DNA from: Ruegeria spongiae | Lineage (GTDB): Bacteria; Pseudomonadota; Alphaproteobacteria; Rhodobacterales; Rhodobacteraceae | DNA length: 50,196 nt | Reading direction: 5' to 3' | Assembly (NCBI RefSeq): GCF_023502395.1 | Contig: NZ_JAMFMB010000028.1 | Span: 1 to 50,196, forward strand | Made by a program: the position numbers and the translations under genes | Shown here: positions 6,861 to 15,472 of the stretch, piece by piece | Layout: each line of letters opens with the position of its first letter | Position numbering within the stretch: position 1 is the stretch's first letter | Notes under the pieces: model-generated | The model's database searches: none | What the model was told of the DNA's origin: nothing | What the model saw: only the letters and a program-made list of their open reading frames with translations

Positions 6861-7405
6861 GGCGCCTCCGGGGGGCGACCGATCAGAAAGACATGCGGTC
6901 TGGATGCGGCATAGGCCGCCGCGACGGCCTGCGGGATATGGGCTTCATCCCCCGGCGCTTCGATCAGGGAATGCGACAGGCTCATCGCGTCCAGCACCGG
7001 CCGGATGATCCGCACACCGTAAGAGGCTGACTGATCCGGGTGCAGGTGCGGCTCCTTGCCCTGCAGACCGACCATCATCACCACCGGCAGCTCATATTCC
7101 ACGCCGATGGCCCGGATCGCGTTCAGCGAATCCATCAGACCGGTCTGCTGCATCAGCAGGATCGCGCGCGTGCCGTTGTAAGACATCGCCCCGCAGATGC
7201 TGACGCCTTCGTCTTCCTTGCAGATCCGGGTCAGGCGAAATTCCGGGTCGCGAGAGATCGGCCAGAGCAACCCGTCGCTGGTGACGATATCCGGCACGGC
7301 CACAACCTCGCGCAGGTCTGCCGCCTTGAGCGCCGCGATGATCGCCGCACCCGAGGGAGGCCTGACCTTGGCCACGTCACCGGCGCTGTGCGAAATGCCT
7401 GCCAT
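6857..7405 (-). CDS. ThDP-dependent 2-oxoacid decarboxylase, alpha subunit
   Basis: A 182-residue N-terminal (PYR-type) ThDP subunit. The ThDP-activating glutamate region is visible as ICKEDEGVSICGAMSYNG at about residues 64-81, followed by ALLMQQTGLMDSLNA-like sequence, as in ComD-type sulfopyruvate decarboxylases. The start is ATG 7405, which shares one base with the aminotransferase stop (TGATG); its own stop overlaps the beta start. The three genes form one tightly coupled leftward operon. Sulfopyruvate or phosphonopyruvate are the known substrates of the family. No xsc, suyAB or phnA-like partner is present in the window, so neither assignment is secured. Confidence 0.75.
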   Translation of the reverse strand: MAGISHSAGDVAKVRPPSGAAIIAALKAADLREVVAVPDIVTSDGLLWPISRDPEFRLTRICKEDEGVSICGAMSYNGTRAILLMQQTGLMDSLNAIRAIGVEYELPVVMMVGLQGKEPHLHPDQSASYGVRIIRPVLDAMSLSHSLIEAPGDEAHIPQAVAAAYAASRPHVFLIGRPPEAP

Positions 7406-8499
7406 CAAACGCCGCCATTCAGAAATTCGGCAATCCCGTCGCGGGCTGCCTTCAGGTCCTGCGGATGGCCGATGGTGATGCGGATGTGGTCGCGATAGGC
7501 CTCGGAGGCAAAGCGGCGCACGGCGATCCCGGCCTGCCGCAACCAGCGGTCCGCCGCTTCTGCAGATTTCTCCGGGTCGGGGAAATGAACCAGCACGAAA
7601 TTGCCCTGGCTGGGGACCACGCCCAGACCCTGGGCCCGCATCTGACTGCTGATCCAGTTGCGACCGCTGCGGTTTGCCTCCTGAACAAGGCGCATGTGGG
7701 CGGTATCCTCCAGCGCCGCCAAAGCGGCTGCGACCGAGGGCGAAGACACCGGAAAGGTCACTCCGATCCTGCGCAGGGTATCCACGACGTCCTCTGGCCC
7801 ATAGACCCACCCCAGCCGGGCGCCCGCCAGACCGTAGGCCTTCGAGAATGTCCGGCACATGACCACGTTGTCGGCCTCTTCCACCAGCATATGCGCTGGT
7901 TCGTAGTCTTCGGCATCGACATATTCCTCATAGGCCGCATCGACCACCAGCAGCACATTTTCAGGCAGGGCCGCGTGCAGGCGCCGGATCTCGCCGCCGC
8001 TCAGATAGGTGCCTGCCGGATTCTCGGGATTGGCGAGATAGACCATTCGCGTGCGCGCGCTGAGTGCCGCGATCATCCGGTCGACCGAGGGCTTGAAACG
8101 GTCATCGGGCACCGACACCACCTCGGCATCATTGGCATAGGCATAGTTGGGAACCTTGAGATACCCATTCGCGCTGCGGATCAACTCGGTGTCCGGTCCC
8201 AGATAGGCCCGCGCCAACCGCGCCAGCAGATCGTCCGAGCCCTGCCCGGTGGTGATACGCGCGGCGTCCAGACCGTGATGGGCGGCAATCGCCGGGGCAA
8301 GAAGGCGGTCGGGGCTCTCAAGATACCGTTCGATCGCGCTGACTGCGGCCCGCGCCGCCTGCCGCGCAGCGGGGCTTGGCCCAAAGGCGCTTTCGTTTGA
8401 ATTGAGCAAGATCGCAGGCGGAGGGGCGGACATGTCGGCCCCGGCCATCATATGCGGCTTGATCCGTTCTATGCCGGTTTTTGCCCGGGCAATGGTCAT
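7405..8499 (-). CDS. HisC-like class I/II aminotransferase (PLP)
   Basis: A 364-residue fold-type I aminotransferase of the histidinol-phosphate aminotransferase family. Recognisable are NSNESAFGPSP near residue 33, YLANPENPAGT near 154, VVDAAYEEY (Asp187) and the Schiff-base lysine in CRTFSKAYGLAGARLGW (about Lys220). It is first in the operon with the ThDP decarboxylase subunits and has GGAGG before the ATG. No other histidine-synthesis gene is near, so a catabolic transamination feeding the decarboxylase is more likely than HisC function. Substrate unknown. Confidence 0.8.
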   Translation of the reverse strand: MTIARAKTGIERIKPHMMAGADMSAPPPAILLNSNESAFGPSPAARQAARAAVSAIERYLESPDRLLAPAIAAHHGLDAARITTGQGSDDLLARLARAYLGPDTELIRSANGYLKVPNYAYANDAEVVSVPDDRFKPSVDRMIAALSARTRMVYLANPENPAGTYLSGGEIRRLHAALPENVLLVVDAAYEEYVDAEDYEPAHMLVEEADNVVMCRTFSKAYGLAGARLGWVYGPEDVVDTLRRIGVTFPVSSPSVAAALAALEDTAHMRLVQEANRSGRNWISSQMRAQGLGVVPSQGNFVLVHFPDPEKSAEAADRWLRQAGIAVRRFASEAYRDHIRITIGHPQDLKAARDGIAEFLNGGV

Positions 8500-8541
8500 T
8501 CAAATCCTCCGGCACCACAAACGGCGCCTCCCGTAGTTATC

Positions 8542-8558
8542 CTTCATATCACATGAAG
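8542..8558. promoter_or_regulatory. LysR-type T-N11-A operator in divergent promoter
   Basis: CTTCAT-ATCAC-ATGAAG is a perfect 6-bp dyad with a 5-bp centre, matching T-N11-A. It lies between the divergent starts at 8499 and 8607. The LysR at 5411 is the natural candidate to bind it and would then control both arms. Confidence 0.5.
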
Positions 8559-8606
8559 TTACGTTTTTTTCAATTCACTTTCAAAAAACTTATGCTATGA
8601 AACCCC

Positions 8607-9629
8607 ATGTCCGATACAGTTCCAACCCGTCCCAGCAGGATACAGTTGACCCTTGATCTGGACGCGCCCGGCCGGAACGTGGGCGATCTGATGCTCAGAT
8701 GGTCCGACAATACGGTTCCCTTGGGCTATCACCCGATCCCCGTGATCAGCCTGCGCGGACAGCCGGGGCCCTGTGTTGTGATCCTGGGCGGCACCCATGG
8801 TGACGAATTCGAAGGGCCCACAGCGATCCTGCGACTGGCGGCACGGTTGGAGCCTTCGGCGCTGGCTGGTCAGGTGATCCTGGTCCCGGCCCTGAACGCG
8901 CCCGCATTGCACGCGTCGGCGCGGGTGTCGCCACTGGATGGCCAGAACCTGAACCGGGCCTTTCCCGGCGATGCGGATGGCGGTCCCACCGCAATGCTGG
9001 CGCATTTTGTCGAAACCCGGCTTTTGCCCCGCGCGGATGCGGTCATCGATCTGCATTCGGGCGGCAAGGCGTCGGTGTTCGACCCCTGCGCCCTGGCCAC
9101 GCGGGTCGAGGATGCGGATCTGGCCACCGCCAATATGGACCTGGCGCGGGCTTTTGGCTTGCCATTGATCTGGGTGCTGGGCGGCCATAACGACAACCGC
9201 TCGGTCAACGCTGCGGCGGCGCGGGTCAAGGTGCCGATGATCGCTGCCGAACTGGGTGGCGGCGGCGGCGTAGACCCCGAGATCACCGATCTGGCCGAAA
9301 CCGGATTGATGCGCTGCCTGCGCCATCTGGGTGTGTTGCCCGGCGGCGCTCCGGCCCCGGTTCCCGCACGCCATGTTGAAATCGCCGATCCACTGCATTC
9401 GGTCTATGCCCCTGCCGATGGTCTCTTTGACCGGCGCTGCTCCGCCGGGCAGCACGCCGAAGCGGGCCGCTGCGCAGGCACGCTGTATTTCCCCGAAGAA
9501 CCCGAGCGGGCACCGATCGAGCTGGGTTTTCCCGCCACCGGCCATATCCTCGCCCATGGCAATCGCGGCTTGGTGCGCCGAGGGGACCTGCTGGCGCTGG
9601 TCGCGCAATCGCTGCCCGAGGAGCGCTGA
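8607..9629 (+). CDS. AstE/AspA-family zinc deacylase (desuccinylase/aspartoacylase-like)
   Basis: A 340-residue protein of the succinylglutamate desuccinylase/aspartoacylase (M14-like) family. Zinc ligands are visible as His64 and Glu67 in GGTHGDEFEG and His150 in VIDLHSGG. The family hydrolyses N-acyl amino acids to amino acid plus carboxylate; a relative (DoeB) deacetylates N-acetyl-diaminobutyrate in ectoine breakdown. It is the first gene of the rightward arm, and its TGA directly abuts the GTG of the aldehyde dehydrogenase. The likely role is release of an acyl group or amine from the pathway substrate. The ectoine genes doeA and doeD are not here. Confidence 0.8.
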   Translation: MSDTVPTRPSRIQLTLDLDAPGRNVGDLMLRWSDNTVPLGYHPIPVISLRGQPGPCVVILGGTHGDEFEGPTAILRLAARLEPSALAGQVILVPALNAPALHASARVSPLDGQNLNRAFPGDADGGPTAMLAHFVETRLLPRADAVIDLHSGGKASVFDPCALATRVEDADLATANMDLARAFGLPLIWVLGGHNDNRSVNAAAARVKVPMIAAELGGGGGVDPEITDLAETGLMRCLRHLGVLPGGAPAPVPARHVEIADPLHSVYAPADGLFDRRCSAGQHAEAGRCAGTLYFPEEPERAPIELGFPATGHILAHGNRGLVRRGDLLALVAQSLPEER

Positions 9630-11090
9630 GTGCAAACCTACGCCCCCTTCATCGCGGGATCGTTTATGCCCTGGACCGGAGAGACCCTGCCCGGCATCGA
9701 CCCCACGACCGGGGCGGAGTGGAGCCGGATCGCACGCTGTGATGCGTCAACCGCCGACCGCGCCATCCGGGACGCCGACCGCGCCTTTCACACCGGCCCC
9801 TGGGCCATTGCCAGCCCTGAAGAGAGGGCCGACTATCTGGACCGGATCGCCGAAACTCTGGAAACCCGCTGGCCCGAACTGGTCGAATCCGAAATCCGCG
9901 ACAATGGCAAACGGATCACCGAAGCGCGCGCGCAATTCGCCGGGCTGCATGGCTGGTTCCGGCATTTTGCAACTGAGGTGCGCAAACTGGGGCCCGCGCC
10001 CCAAGCCAATTCGGTCCCCGGCGTCCACAGCACCAGCCACCTGATGCCCTTTGGGGTGGTGGTGGCGATCACGCCGTGGAATTCCCCGTTGATGATCCTT
10101 GCGTGGAAACTGGCCCCGGCATTGGCGGCAGGCAATACCGTGGTGGTCAAACCCTCGGAACTGGCCTCGGCCTCGACACTGGAATTCGCGCGGCTGGTCT
10201 CGCAGACTGGTCTGCCACCCGGCGTCCTGAACGTGGTCACCGGCCTGGGTCATGAGGTGGGCGAGGCGTTGGTCCGTCACCCGCTGACCCGCAAGGTCAG
10301 CTTTACCGGGTCCGATGCGGGCGGGCGCAAGGTGGCGGAAGCCGCGTCAAATGGCGTGATCCCGGCGGTGCTGGAGCTGGGCGGCAAATCTGCGCAGGTG
10401 GTATTTGCCGATTGTGACATCGAGAACGCCGTCAACGGCGTGATGTCGGGCATCTTTCTGTCCAACGGCCAGACCTGCGTGGCGGGATCGCGGCTGATCG
10501 TCGAGGACAGCCTGAAAGAGACCTTCGTGTCTCGCCTGATCGCGCGGGCGCGCAACTTGCGCTTTGGCGACCCGATGATGCCGGACACCCAGCTGGGCCC
10601 GCTGGCCAACGAGCCACATCTGCGCAAGGTGGCCGCGATGATCGAACACGCCAAGGCCGACGGCGCGATCTGCCTGCTGGACGGGAGAGAGACCGCAGCG
10701 GGGCACAGCGGGTTCTACCTCGGCCCGACGGTTTTCGACCGCGTCACCCCCGACATGCGGCTGTGGCGGGAAGAGGTGTTCGGCCCGGTGCTGGCCGTCG
10801 CCACCTTCAGAACCGAAGATGAGGCCGTCGCACAGGCCAATGACAGCGACTACGGGCTGGCCGCAGGCGTCTGGACCAGCGATCCCGACAAGGGCGCGCG
10901 GGTGGCAGGCGCCATCGACGCCGGCACGGTCTATATCAACCACTACCGCAGCGTCGATCCCGCCAGCCCGATCGGCGGCGTCAAGCACTCGGGCTATGGG
11001 CGCGAGCTTGGCCCCGACGCCATCAAGGAATTCTGTCAGGTCAAATCAGTCTGGACCGGCACCGCACCGGTACCGGACCCATTCCCATGA
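9630..11090 (+). CDS. NAD(P)-dependent aldehyde dehydrogenase
   Basis: A 486-residue member of the ALDH superfamily at the standard length. Visible are the cofactor region TPWNSPLM (about 148-155), VVKPSE (about 172-177), FTGSDAGG, the general base Glu249 in LELGGKSAQ and the nucleophile Cys283 in NGQTCVAGSR. It starts at GTG immediately after the deacylase stop, so it is co-translated. It would oxidise an aldehyde, plausibly the product of the divergent ThDP decarboxylase, to the acid. The aldehyde's identity is unknown. Confidence 0.9.
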   Translation: MQTYAPFIAGSFMPWTGETLPGIDPTTGAEWSRIARCDASTADRAIRDADRAFHTGPWAIASPEERADYLDRIAETLETRWPELVESEIRDNGKRITEARAQFAGLHGWFRHFATEVRKLGPAPQANSVPGVHSTSHLMPFGVVVAITPWNSPLMILAWKLAPALAAGNTVVVKPSELASASTLEFARLVSQTGLPPGVLNVVTGLGHEVGEALVRHPLTRKVSFTGSDAGGRKVAEAASNGVIPAVLELGGKSAQVVFADCDIENAVNGVMSGIFLSNGQTCVAGSRLIVEDSLKETFVSRLIARARNLRFGDPMMPDTQLGPLANEPHLRKVAAMIEHAKADGAICLLDGRETAAGHSGFYLGPTVFDRVTPDMRLWREEVFGPVLAVATFRTEDEAVAQANDSDYGLAAGVWTSDPDKGARVAGAIDAGTVYINHYRSVDPASPIGGVKHSGYGRELGPDAIKEFCQVKSVWTGTAPVPDPFP

Positions 11091-11121
11091 CCCGCAGCGG
11101 CCCAAACATACGGAGGATGCC

Positions 11122-12492
11122 ATGAACGACCGTTTCACAGCCCCCGAGGGCAATTTCCGGGGCCACGACCAGCAGAGTGTCTGGCACCAGCAGCCCGACC
11201 CGGAACTGACCGAGGTCGGCCCCGGCACGCCCTGTGGCGAATACCTGCGCCGATTCTGGATGCCGGTGGCGATGACGGACCAGATCGGCGATCTGCCCTA
11301 CCGCCTGCGCGTCCTGGGCGAGGATCTGATCCTGTTCCGTGAAAGGAAAGAGGGCAAGCTGGGCCTCACCCATCTGCATTGCTGCCACCGCAACATGAGC
11401 CTTGAGTTTGGCATCGTCGAAGAGGGCGGCATCCGATGTTCGTATCACGGCTGGAAATACGGCCTCGATGGTTCCATTCTGGAAACCCCCTGCGAACCGC
11501 CCGCTTCTCAAGTCCGGACCAGAGCCTGTCTGGGAGCCTATCCGGTGATCGAGTACAAGGGGCTGGCCTTTGCCTATATGGGTCCGGCAGGTGAACAGCC
11601 CCCGTTCCCGGTGATGGACACATTTGATGAAGAAGGCGACGAGCTGGTGCCCTATGTCATCAAATCGCCCTGTAACTGGCTACAGGTGATGGAAAACGCC
11701 TGGGACCCGTTTCATGTGGTCTATCTGCACACATTGGCGGTGCGCAGCCAGTTCATCGACGCCTTTGCCGAGATGCCGATGATCGAGTTTCACGAAAGCC
11801 GGACGGGTGATTTCTATACCAATGTACGGCGTGTGGACGATATCGTCTGGATCCGCATCCATGACCACATGCTGCCCTCGTTCACCCAGAATGGCGGTCA
11901 TTTCCCGGTGCCGGACGGGCCGCGCTATTTCGGGCGCTGCGGGTTGTCGCGCTGGATCACGCCGATTGACGACACAAACACGATGGTCATCGCCTGGCGA
12001 CACTTCCGCGACGCAGCCGCCAACGATGACCCCAAAGGGCTGACCGACAGAACCAAGGTGGGCTATGGCATGACCGATTTCTACGGTCAGGACCCCGACC
12101 GTTCGTATGAGATGCGCCAGCGCGATCCCGGCGATTATGACGCCTGGGTCAGCCAGGGACCCAGAAACATCCATGCGCGGGAAAACCTCGGGTTTACCGA
12201 CCGGGGCGTGGCCAAGGCGCGGCGTCTCTTGCGCAATGCCATCCGCGCTTTGCAGAACGGTGCGCGCCCGGCCCAACCCACCGACAATGTCCCCGGCAAG
12301 GTGATCCCGACCTATGCGGGCGACACCATGCTGCGCATCCCTGCGCAGGAGGGGCGCGACGACGGCGCGGTGCTCAAGGACATCTCGCATCGGGTGGCCG
12401 ATATCTATCGTTCGGGCGACCATTTGCAGGGCGCTGCCCGCAAGGAATTCATCACCGATGCGCTGAAGGCTTACGAGGCTAGCTGGTCATGA
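11122..12492 (+). CDS. Rieske non-heme iron oxygenase, alpha subunit
   Basis: A 456-residue ring-hydroxylating-oxygenase-type protein. The Rieske [2Fe-2S] ligands are Cys87-x-His89 (HCCHRN) and Cys106-x2-His109 (CSYHGWK). The mononuclear iron site is ENAWDPFHVVYLHT, with Asn192, Asp195, His198 and His203. Such enzymes hydroxylate or demethylate using electrons from a reductase. No reductase is encoded beside it, so one must be supplied from elsewhere. ATG 11122 has GGAGG upstream. The stop overlaps the next gene (ATGA), placing it in a coupled block with two unknown proteins and a DUF1116 protein. Confidence 0.88.
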   Translation: MNDRFTAPEGNFRGHDQQSVWHQQPDPELTEVGPGTPCGEYLRRFWMPVAMTDQIGDLPYRLRVLGEDLILFRERKEGKLGLTHLHCCHRNMSLEFGIVEEGGIRCSYHGWKYGLDGSILETPCEPPASQVRTRACLGAYPVIEYKGLAFAYMGPAGEQPPFPVMDTFDEEGDELVPYVIKSPCNWLQVMENAWDPFHVVYLHTLAVRSQFIDAFAEMPMIEFHESRTGDFYTNVRRVDDIVWIRIHDHMLPSFTQNGGHFPVPDGPRYFGRCGLSRWITPIDDTNTMVIAWRHFRDAAANDDPKGLTDRTKVGYGMTDFYGQDPDRSYEMRQRDPGDYDAWVSQGPRNIHARENLGFTDRGVAKARRLLRNAIRALQNGARPAQPTDNVPGKVIPTYAGDTMLRIPAQEGRDDGAVLKDISHRVADIYRSGDHLQGAARKEFITDALKAYEASWS

Positions 12493-13121
12493 CCACACGT
12501 ATTCCCCACAATCCGGGCCGGGTCGAGTGGTCGGGGGAAAACCCCGGTATCTACCTGAAACAAAACCCCGCGCAGGACCATTATGACACGCTGGCGCTGT
12601 TCTTTCGCGTGGTTCTATCGCCTTACGGGCGGGGCCACGCGGCGCTGATCCTGGGCGCGCCGGAGCGGGCGCAGGGCTGGCCGGAGGTACCGAACCTGCT
12701 GATGACCGACAACCAGCGCATGATGCGCTGGATCGTCGATGGCTGGGTGTCCAGGATGCCCACCTTCATTGGCAAACAAGGGCTGGAGGCGATGAGCTGG
12801 CTGGATTGCGACAGCGTCGAAAAGCGACCCGGCGACCTGAAGGCGCGCTATTCCGAAACCTTGCGCGGCTCGGGCGTTTCGGTCGAGATGATCTGGCAGG
12901 ATATGGGCCCGCCCCTGCCGGTCGAGGTGACAAAGGAAAACTCGGCCACCAAGGCGCATGAGATGTATGCGGTGTTTCTGGAGGCCGGGACGGCGCAGGT
13001 GGTCATCAATGGCACGCCCCTGCCCGGTCAGGTCGCCAGCCGCGAATTCTTTGGCCGCACCATGTCCACCGCCTTTCTGGCTTTCTCCGAGACCTGGGTG
13101 ACCCCGCAGGAGGATGTGTGA
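12489..13121 (+). CDS. Unknown protein A of paralogous pair, coupled to Rieske oxygenase
   Basis: A 210-residue soluble protein with no signal peptide and no domain that I recognise. It is clearly related to the next gene. Both begin with a WxGENPGIxLK motif, then have ALFFRV, a RYxET stretch, VxVEMIW/LTVELVW, a VVINGTPLPG/IIVNGRALPG motif and a closing AFLxFSETWxxP. Much of it looks beta-rich. Its ATG overlaps the Rieske stop and its TGA overlaps the next ATG (TGATG). Such coupling suggests a stoichiometric complex, perhaps a heterodimer that assists or complements the oxygenase. Confidence 0.8.
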   Translation: MTTRIPHNPGRVEWSGENPGIYLKQNPAQDHYDTLALFFRVVLSPYGRGHAALILGAPERAQGWPEVPNLLMTDNQRMMRWIVDGWVSRMPTFIGKQGLEAMSWLDCDSVEKRPGDLKARYSETLRGSGVSVEMIWQDMGPPLPVEVTKENSATKAHEMYAVFLEAGTAQVVINGTPLPGQVASREFFGRTMSTAFLAFSETWVTPQEDV

Positions 13122-13747
13122 TGCCATTGAACGAACCGATCACGCCCGGCACCGTCGACTGGACCGGCGAAAACCCCGGCATCCTGCTGAAGGATGACGC
13201 GGGCAATTTCAGCGCCATGGCGCTGTTTTTTCGCGTTGCCTGGTCGCCGGTTGGCCAGGGTCAGGTGCTGCTGCTTTACGGCAGCCCGGATCAGGTCGCG
13301 GGACCATCTGAAGCACCCAATGTGATCCTCAGCGACAATCCCGATCTGACAGCGTTCCTGAAGACCAACTTCATCAGCAAACTGGCGGCTTTTGCGGGCG
13401 CACCGGGCTTTGCCACCCTGCCCGAGATCGGCGCGCAGGCAGTGCGAACCAGCGGCGATCCGATGAGCCACCGCTATACCGAGACCATCGCCGGTCCGGG
13501 TCTGACCGTGGAACTGGTCTGGGAAGGGTTCGAGAAACCCCGCGCGCTGGAGCTGTCCCCGCATGAAGTCGCCTCGGGCGAGCAGAACATGTTCTCGCTG
13601 CTGGTGCCCGCGCGTTCGGCGCAGATCATCGTCAACGGACGGGCGCTGCCCGGCACGCTGGGCACGCGGGTTCAGGCAGGCTACGAGACGACCACCGCGT
13701 TCCTCTATTTCTCGGAAACCTGGATCATCCCGCCGGAGCCCGCGTGA
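13121..13747 (+). CDS. Unknown protein B of paralogous pair
   Basis: A 208-residue tandem paralogue of the preceding gene, sharing the WTGENPGILLK, ALFFRV, RYTET, VELVW, IIVNGRALPG and FSETW motifs. Identity looks like roughly a third by eye. ATG 13121 is chosen because it overlaps the upstream TGA; a GTG three bases earlier is possible. Its own TGA overlaps the DUF1116 start in the same TGATG way. The pair probably arose by duplication and diverged, which is typical of subunits that became a heteromer. No function assigned. Confidence 0.8.
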   Translation: MPLNEPITPGTVDWTGENPGILLKDDAGNFSAMALFFRVAWSPVGQGQVLLLYGSPDQVAGPSEAPNVILSDNPDLTAFLKTNFISKLAAFAGAPGFATLPEIGAQAVRTSGDPMSHRYTETIAGPGLTVELVWEGFEKPRALELSPHEVASGEQNMFSLLVPARSAQIIVNGRALPGTLGTRVQAGYETTTAFLYFSETWIIPPEPA

Positions 13748-14937
13748 TGGTGCACCCTGCCGACCAGCTTGCCTTTGACCGGGCGATGGTGACGCAACCG
13801 GTCTGGAACCGGTTCGACACCGCTGCCGAGGCGCTGGGTCTGGCCGCAAATGTGCTGCTGCACGCGGGCCCTGGCTTTGACAGCTCCGACCAGATCACCG
13901 CGCCGATCCTCAATTCCGCTTGCGTCGCCGCCGTCTGGCAGGGCCTGGCGCGGGATTTCGATCAGGCCGAGGCGATGATTGTCGCCGGTGAGATCGTGCT
14001 GAAACCGGCGCAGGATCATGACGTGGTCACGCCGCTGGCCGCCGTGGTGTCGGCGGACATGCCGCTGCACGCAATCTATGATGCCTGGTACGGGCAGCAG
14101 CGGGTCTTTGCGCCGATCAATGCAGGCAACCGCCCGGCCATGCGGCTGGGGCTGCGCTCCGAGGCGGTGCTGGAGCATATCCGCTGGCTCAACACGCGGT
14201 TTCTGGATGTGCTGGACAAGGGGCTGGCCGAAGGGATCGCGCTGGTGCCGCTGGCGGTGACCGGGCTGATGGCGGGCGATGATTGCCACGGGCGGACGCC
14301 AGCGGCGACCGAAGCTCTGGTCGCGGAGCTCAAGGATCGGACGCCCGGCGGCATTGCCGACGATGCGGCGCTGGTGTTCATGGCGGACTCTCCCTCGCTG
14401 TTTCTCAACCTCTGGATGGCGGCCACCAAATGCATGATGAAACGGGCCGAAGGGATCGAAGGATCCAGCTTTGTTACTGCGGCGGGCGGCAATGGGCGCG
14501 TGGTGGGCATTCAGGTCTCGGGTCTGCCCGGTCAGTGGTTCACGGTCCCCGCCAGCCCACCGACAGGCACCTTCGATACCGACCTGCCGCAGGATCGCGC
14601 ACTGGGTGCCATTGGCGACAGTGCCGTGATCGATGCGTTCGGGCTGGGTGCCATGGCCATCGATCTGAGCCCGGTGCAGAAACGGACCCTGGGCGGCTTT
14701 CTGCCCGAGGATGCAACCGCCCGCATGTCCGGCCTGTCGGTCGGGGCGCATCCCTATTTCCGGGCACTGGACGTTCGGCTGGGCAGCACCGCGCGCGGTG
14801 CGGTGGCGCAAGGCGCGGGGCCGGTGATCGGACTGGGTATCCTCGACCGGCTGGGTCAGGCCGGACGGTTGGGCGCGGGCATCTATGACATGCCGGTCAC
14901 GCCATTTGTGGCGGCATTGAATGCGTTGGAGACCTAA
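13747..14937 (+). CDS. DUF1116 family protein (AllG/YlbE-like)
   Basis: A 396-residue protein. GEIVLKPAQDHDVVTPLAAV, then VSADMPLHAIYD, and later LMAGDDCHGRTPA match the conserved core of DUF1116, where AllG has an equivalent His-rich and GDEGHNR segment. AllG works with AllF (FdrA) and AllH in oxamate carbamoyltransferase during allantoin use. Neither partner is present here, so the protein is in a different setting. It is last in the block that starts with the Rieske oxygenase and overlaps the previous stop by one base. It could act on a carbamoyl or related intermediate; that is speculative. Confidence 0.7.
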   Translation: MVHPADQLAFDRAMVTQPVWNRFDTAAEALGLAANVLLHAGPGFDSSDQITAPILNSACVAAVWQGLARDFDQAEAMIVAGEIVLKPAQDHDVVTPLAAVVSADMPLHAIYDAWYGQQRVFAPINAGNRPAMRLGLRSEAVLEHIRWLNTRFLDVLDKGLAEGIALVPLAVTGLMAGDDCHGRTPAATEALVAELKDRTPGGIADDAALVFMADSPSLFLNLWMAATKCMMKRAEGIEGSSFVTAAGGNGRVVGIQVSGLPGQWFTVPASPPTGTFDTDLPQDRALGAIGDSAVIDAFGLGAMAIDLSPVQKRTLGGFLPEDATARMSGLSVGAHPYFRALDVRLGSTARGAVAQGAGPVIGLGILDRLGQAGRLGAGIYDMPVTPFVAALNALET

Positions 14938-15043
14938 CAGAACGTAGATGTCCTTGCCCGCTCAAACCGGCGCGGCGGAGTTCGGTGGTCGGCCCCGGCC
15001 CCTCGGTGGTAGTCCCGTATCCGGACCGCAACCTGTTGACCGC

Positions 15044-15457
15044 TCAGATCCCGGCATCTGCCTCGTCGCTGATGACGCCCATCGCATCTATTTCGACCAG
15101 CAGGGCCGGGTCGGCCAGCCCCTGCACGACCACCCCCGTCGAACAGTGATGCACCCCCTCGAACCAGCGGTTGATCGCCTCATAAACCGCCGGGCGGTAA
15201 GAGATATCGGTGACATAGACCGTCAGTTTGCACACATCTGACAGACCGCCGCCCGCCTCTTCCATCCAGCGCTTGATGTTCCGGCAGGCCTGATCCGCCT
15301 GTGTCCCCGGATCACCCTCGCCCACCACCGTCCCGTCCAGCAACGTGCCGACCTGCCCCTGCATGAACACGAAATCGCCCCGCGCCCGGATCGCCTTGGA
15401 ATAGGTCGCTTGCGCGTGATAGCGGGTCTGGTACTTGTGGATATGGGTGCGGGTCAT
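15044..15457 (-). CDS. RidA (YjgF/YER057c/UK114) family protein
   Basis: A 137-residue protein with the RidA fold signature: FVFMQGQVGTLLDG, CRNIKRWMEEAGG, VCKLTVYVTDIS and LVEIDAMGV. Canonical RidA hydrolyses reactive enamines and imines through an Arg near the C-terminus (Arg105 in E. coli). At the matching position this protein reads HHCSTG, so the Arg appears replaced. It may therefore be one of the non-archetypal Rid subgroups. It is 15 bases downstream of the soxG-like gene, and amine oxidation yields imines, so a clean-up role fits the context. Confidence 0.8.
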   Translation of the reverse strand: MTRTHIHKYQTRYHAQATYSKAIRARGDFVFMQGQVGTLLDGTVVGEGDPGTQADQACRNIKRWMEEAGGGLSDVCKLTVYVTDISYRPAVYEAINRWFEGVHHCSTGVVVQGLADPALLVEIDAMGVISDEADAGI

Positions 15458-15472
15458 GATCTCTCTCTGTTT

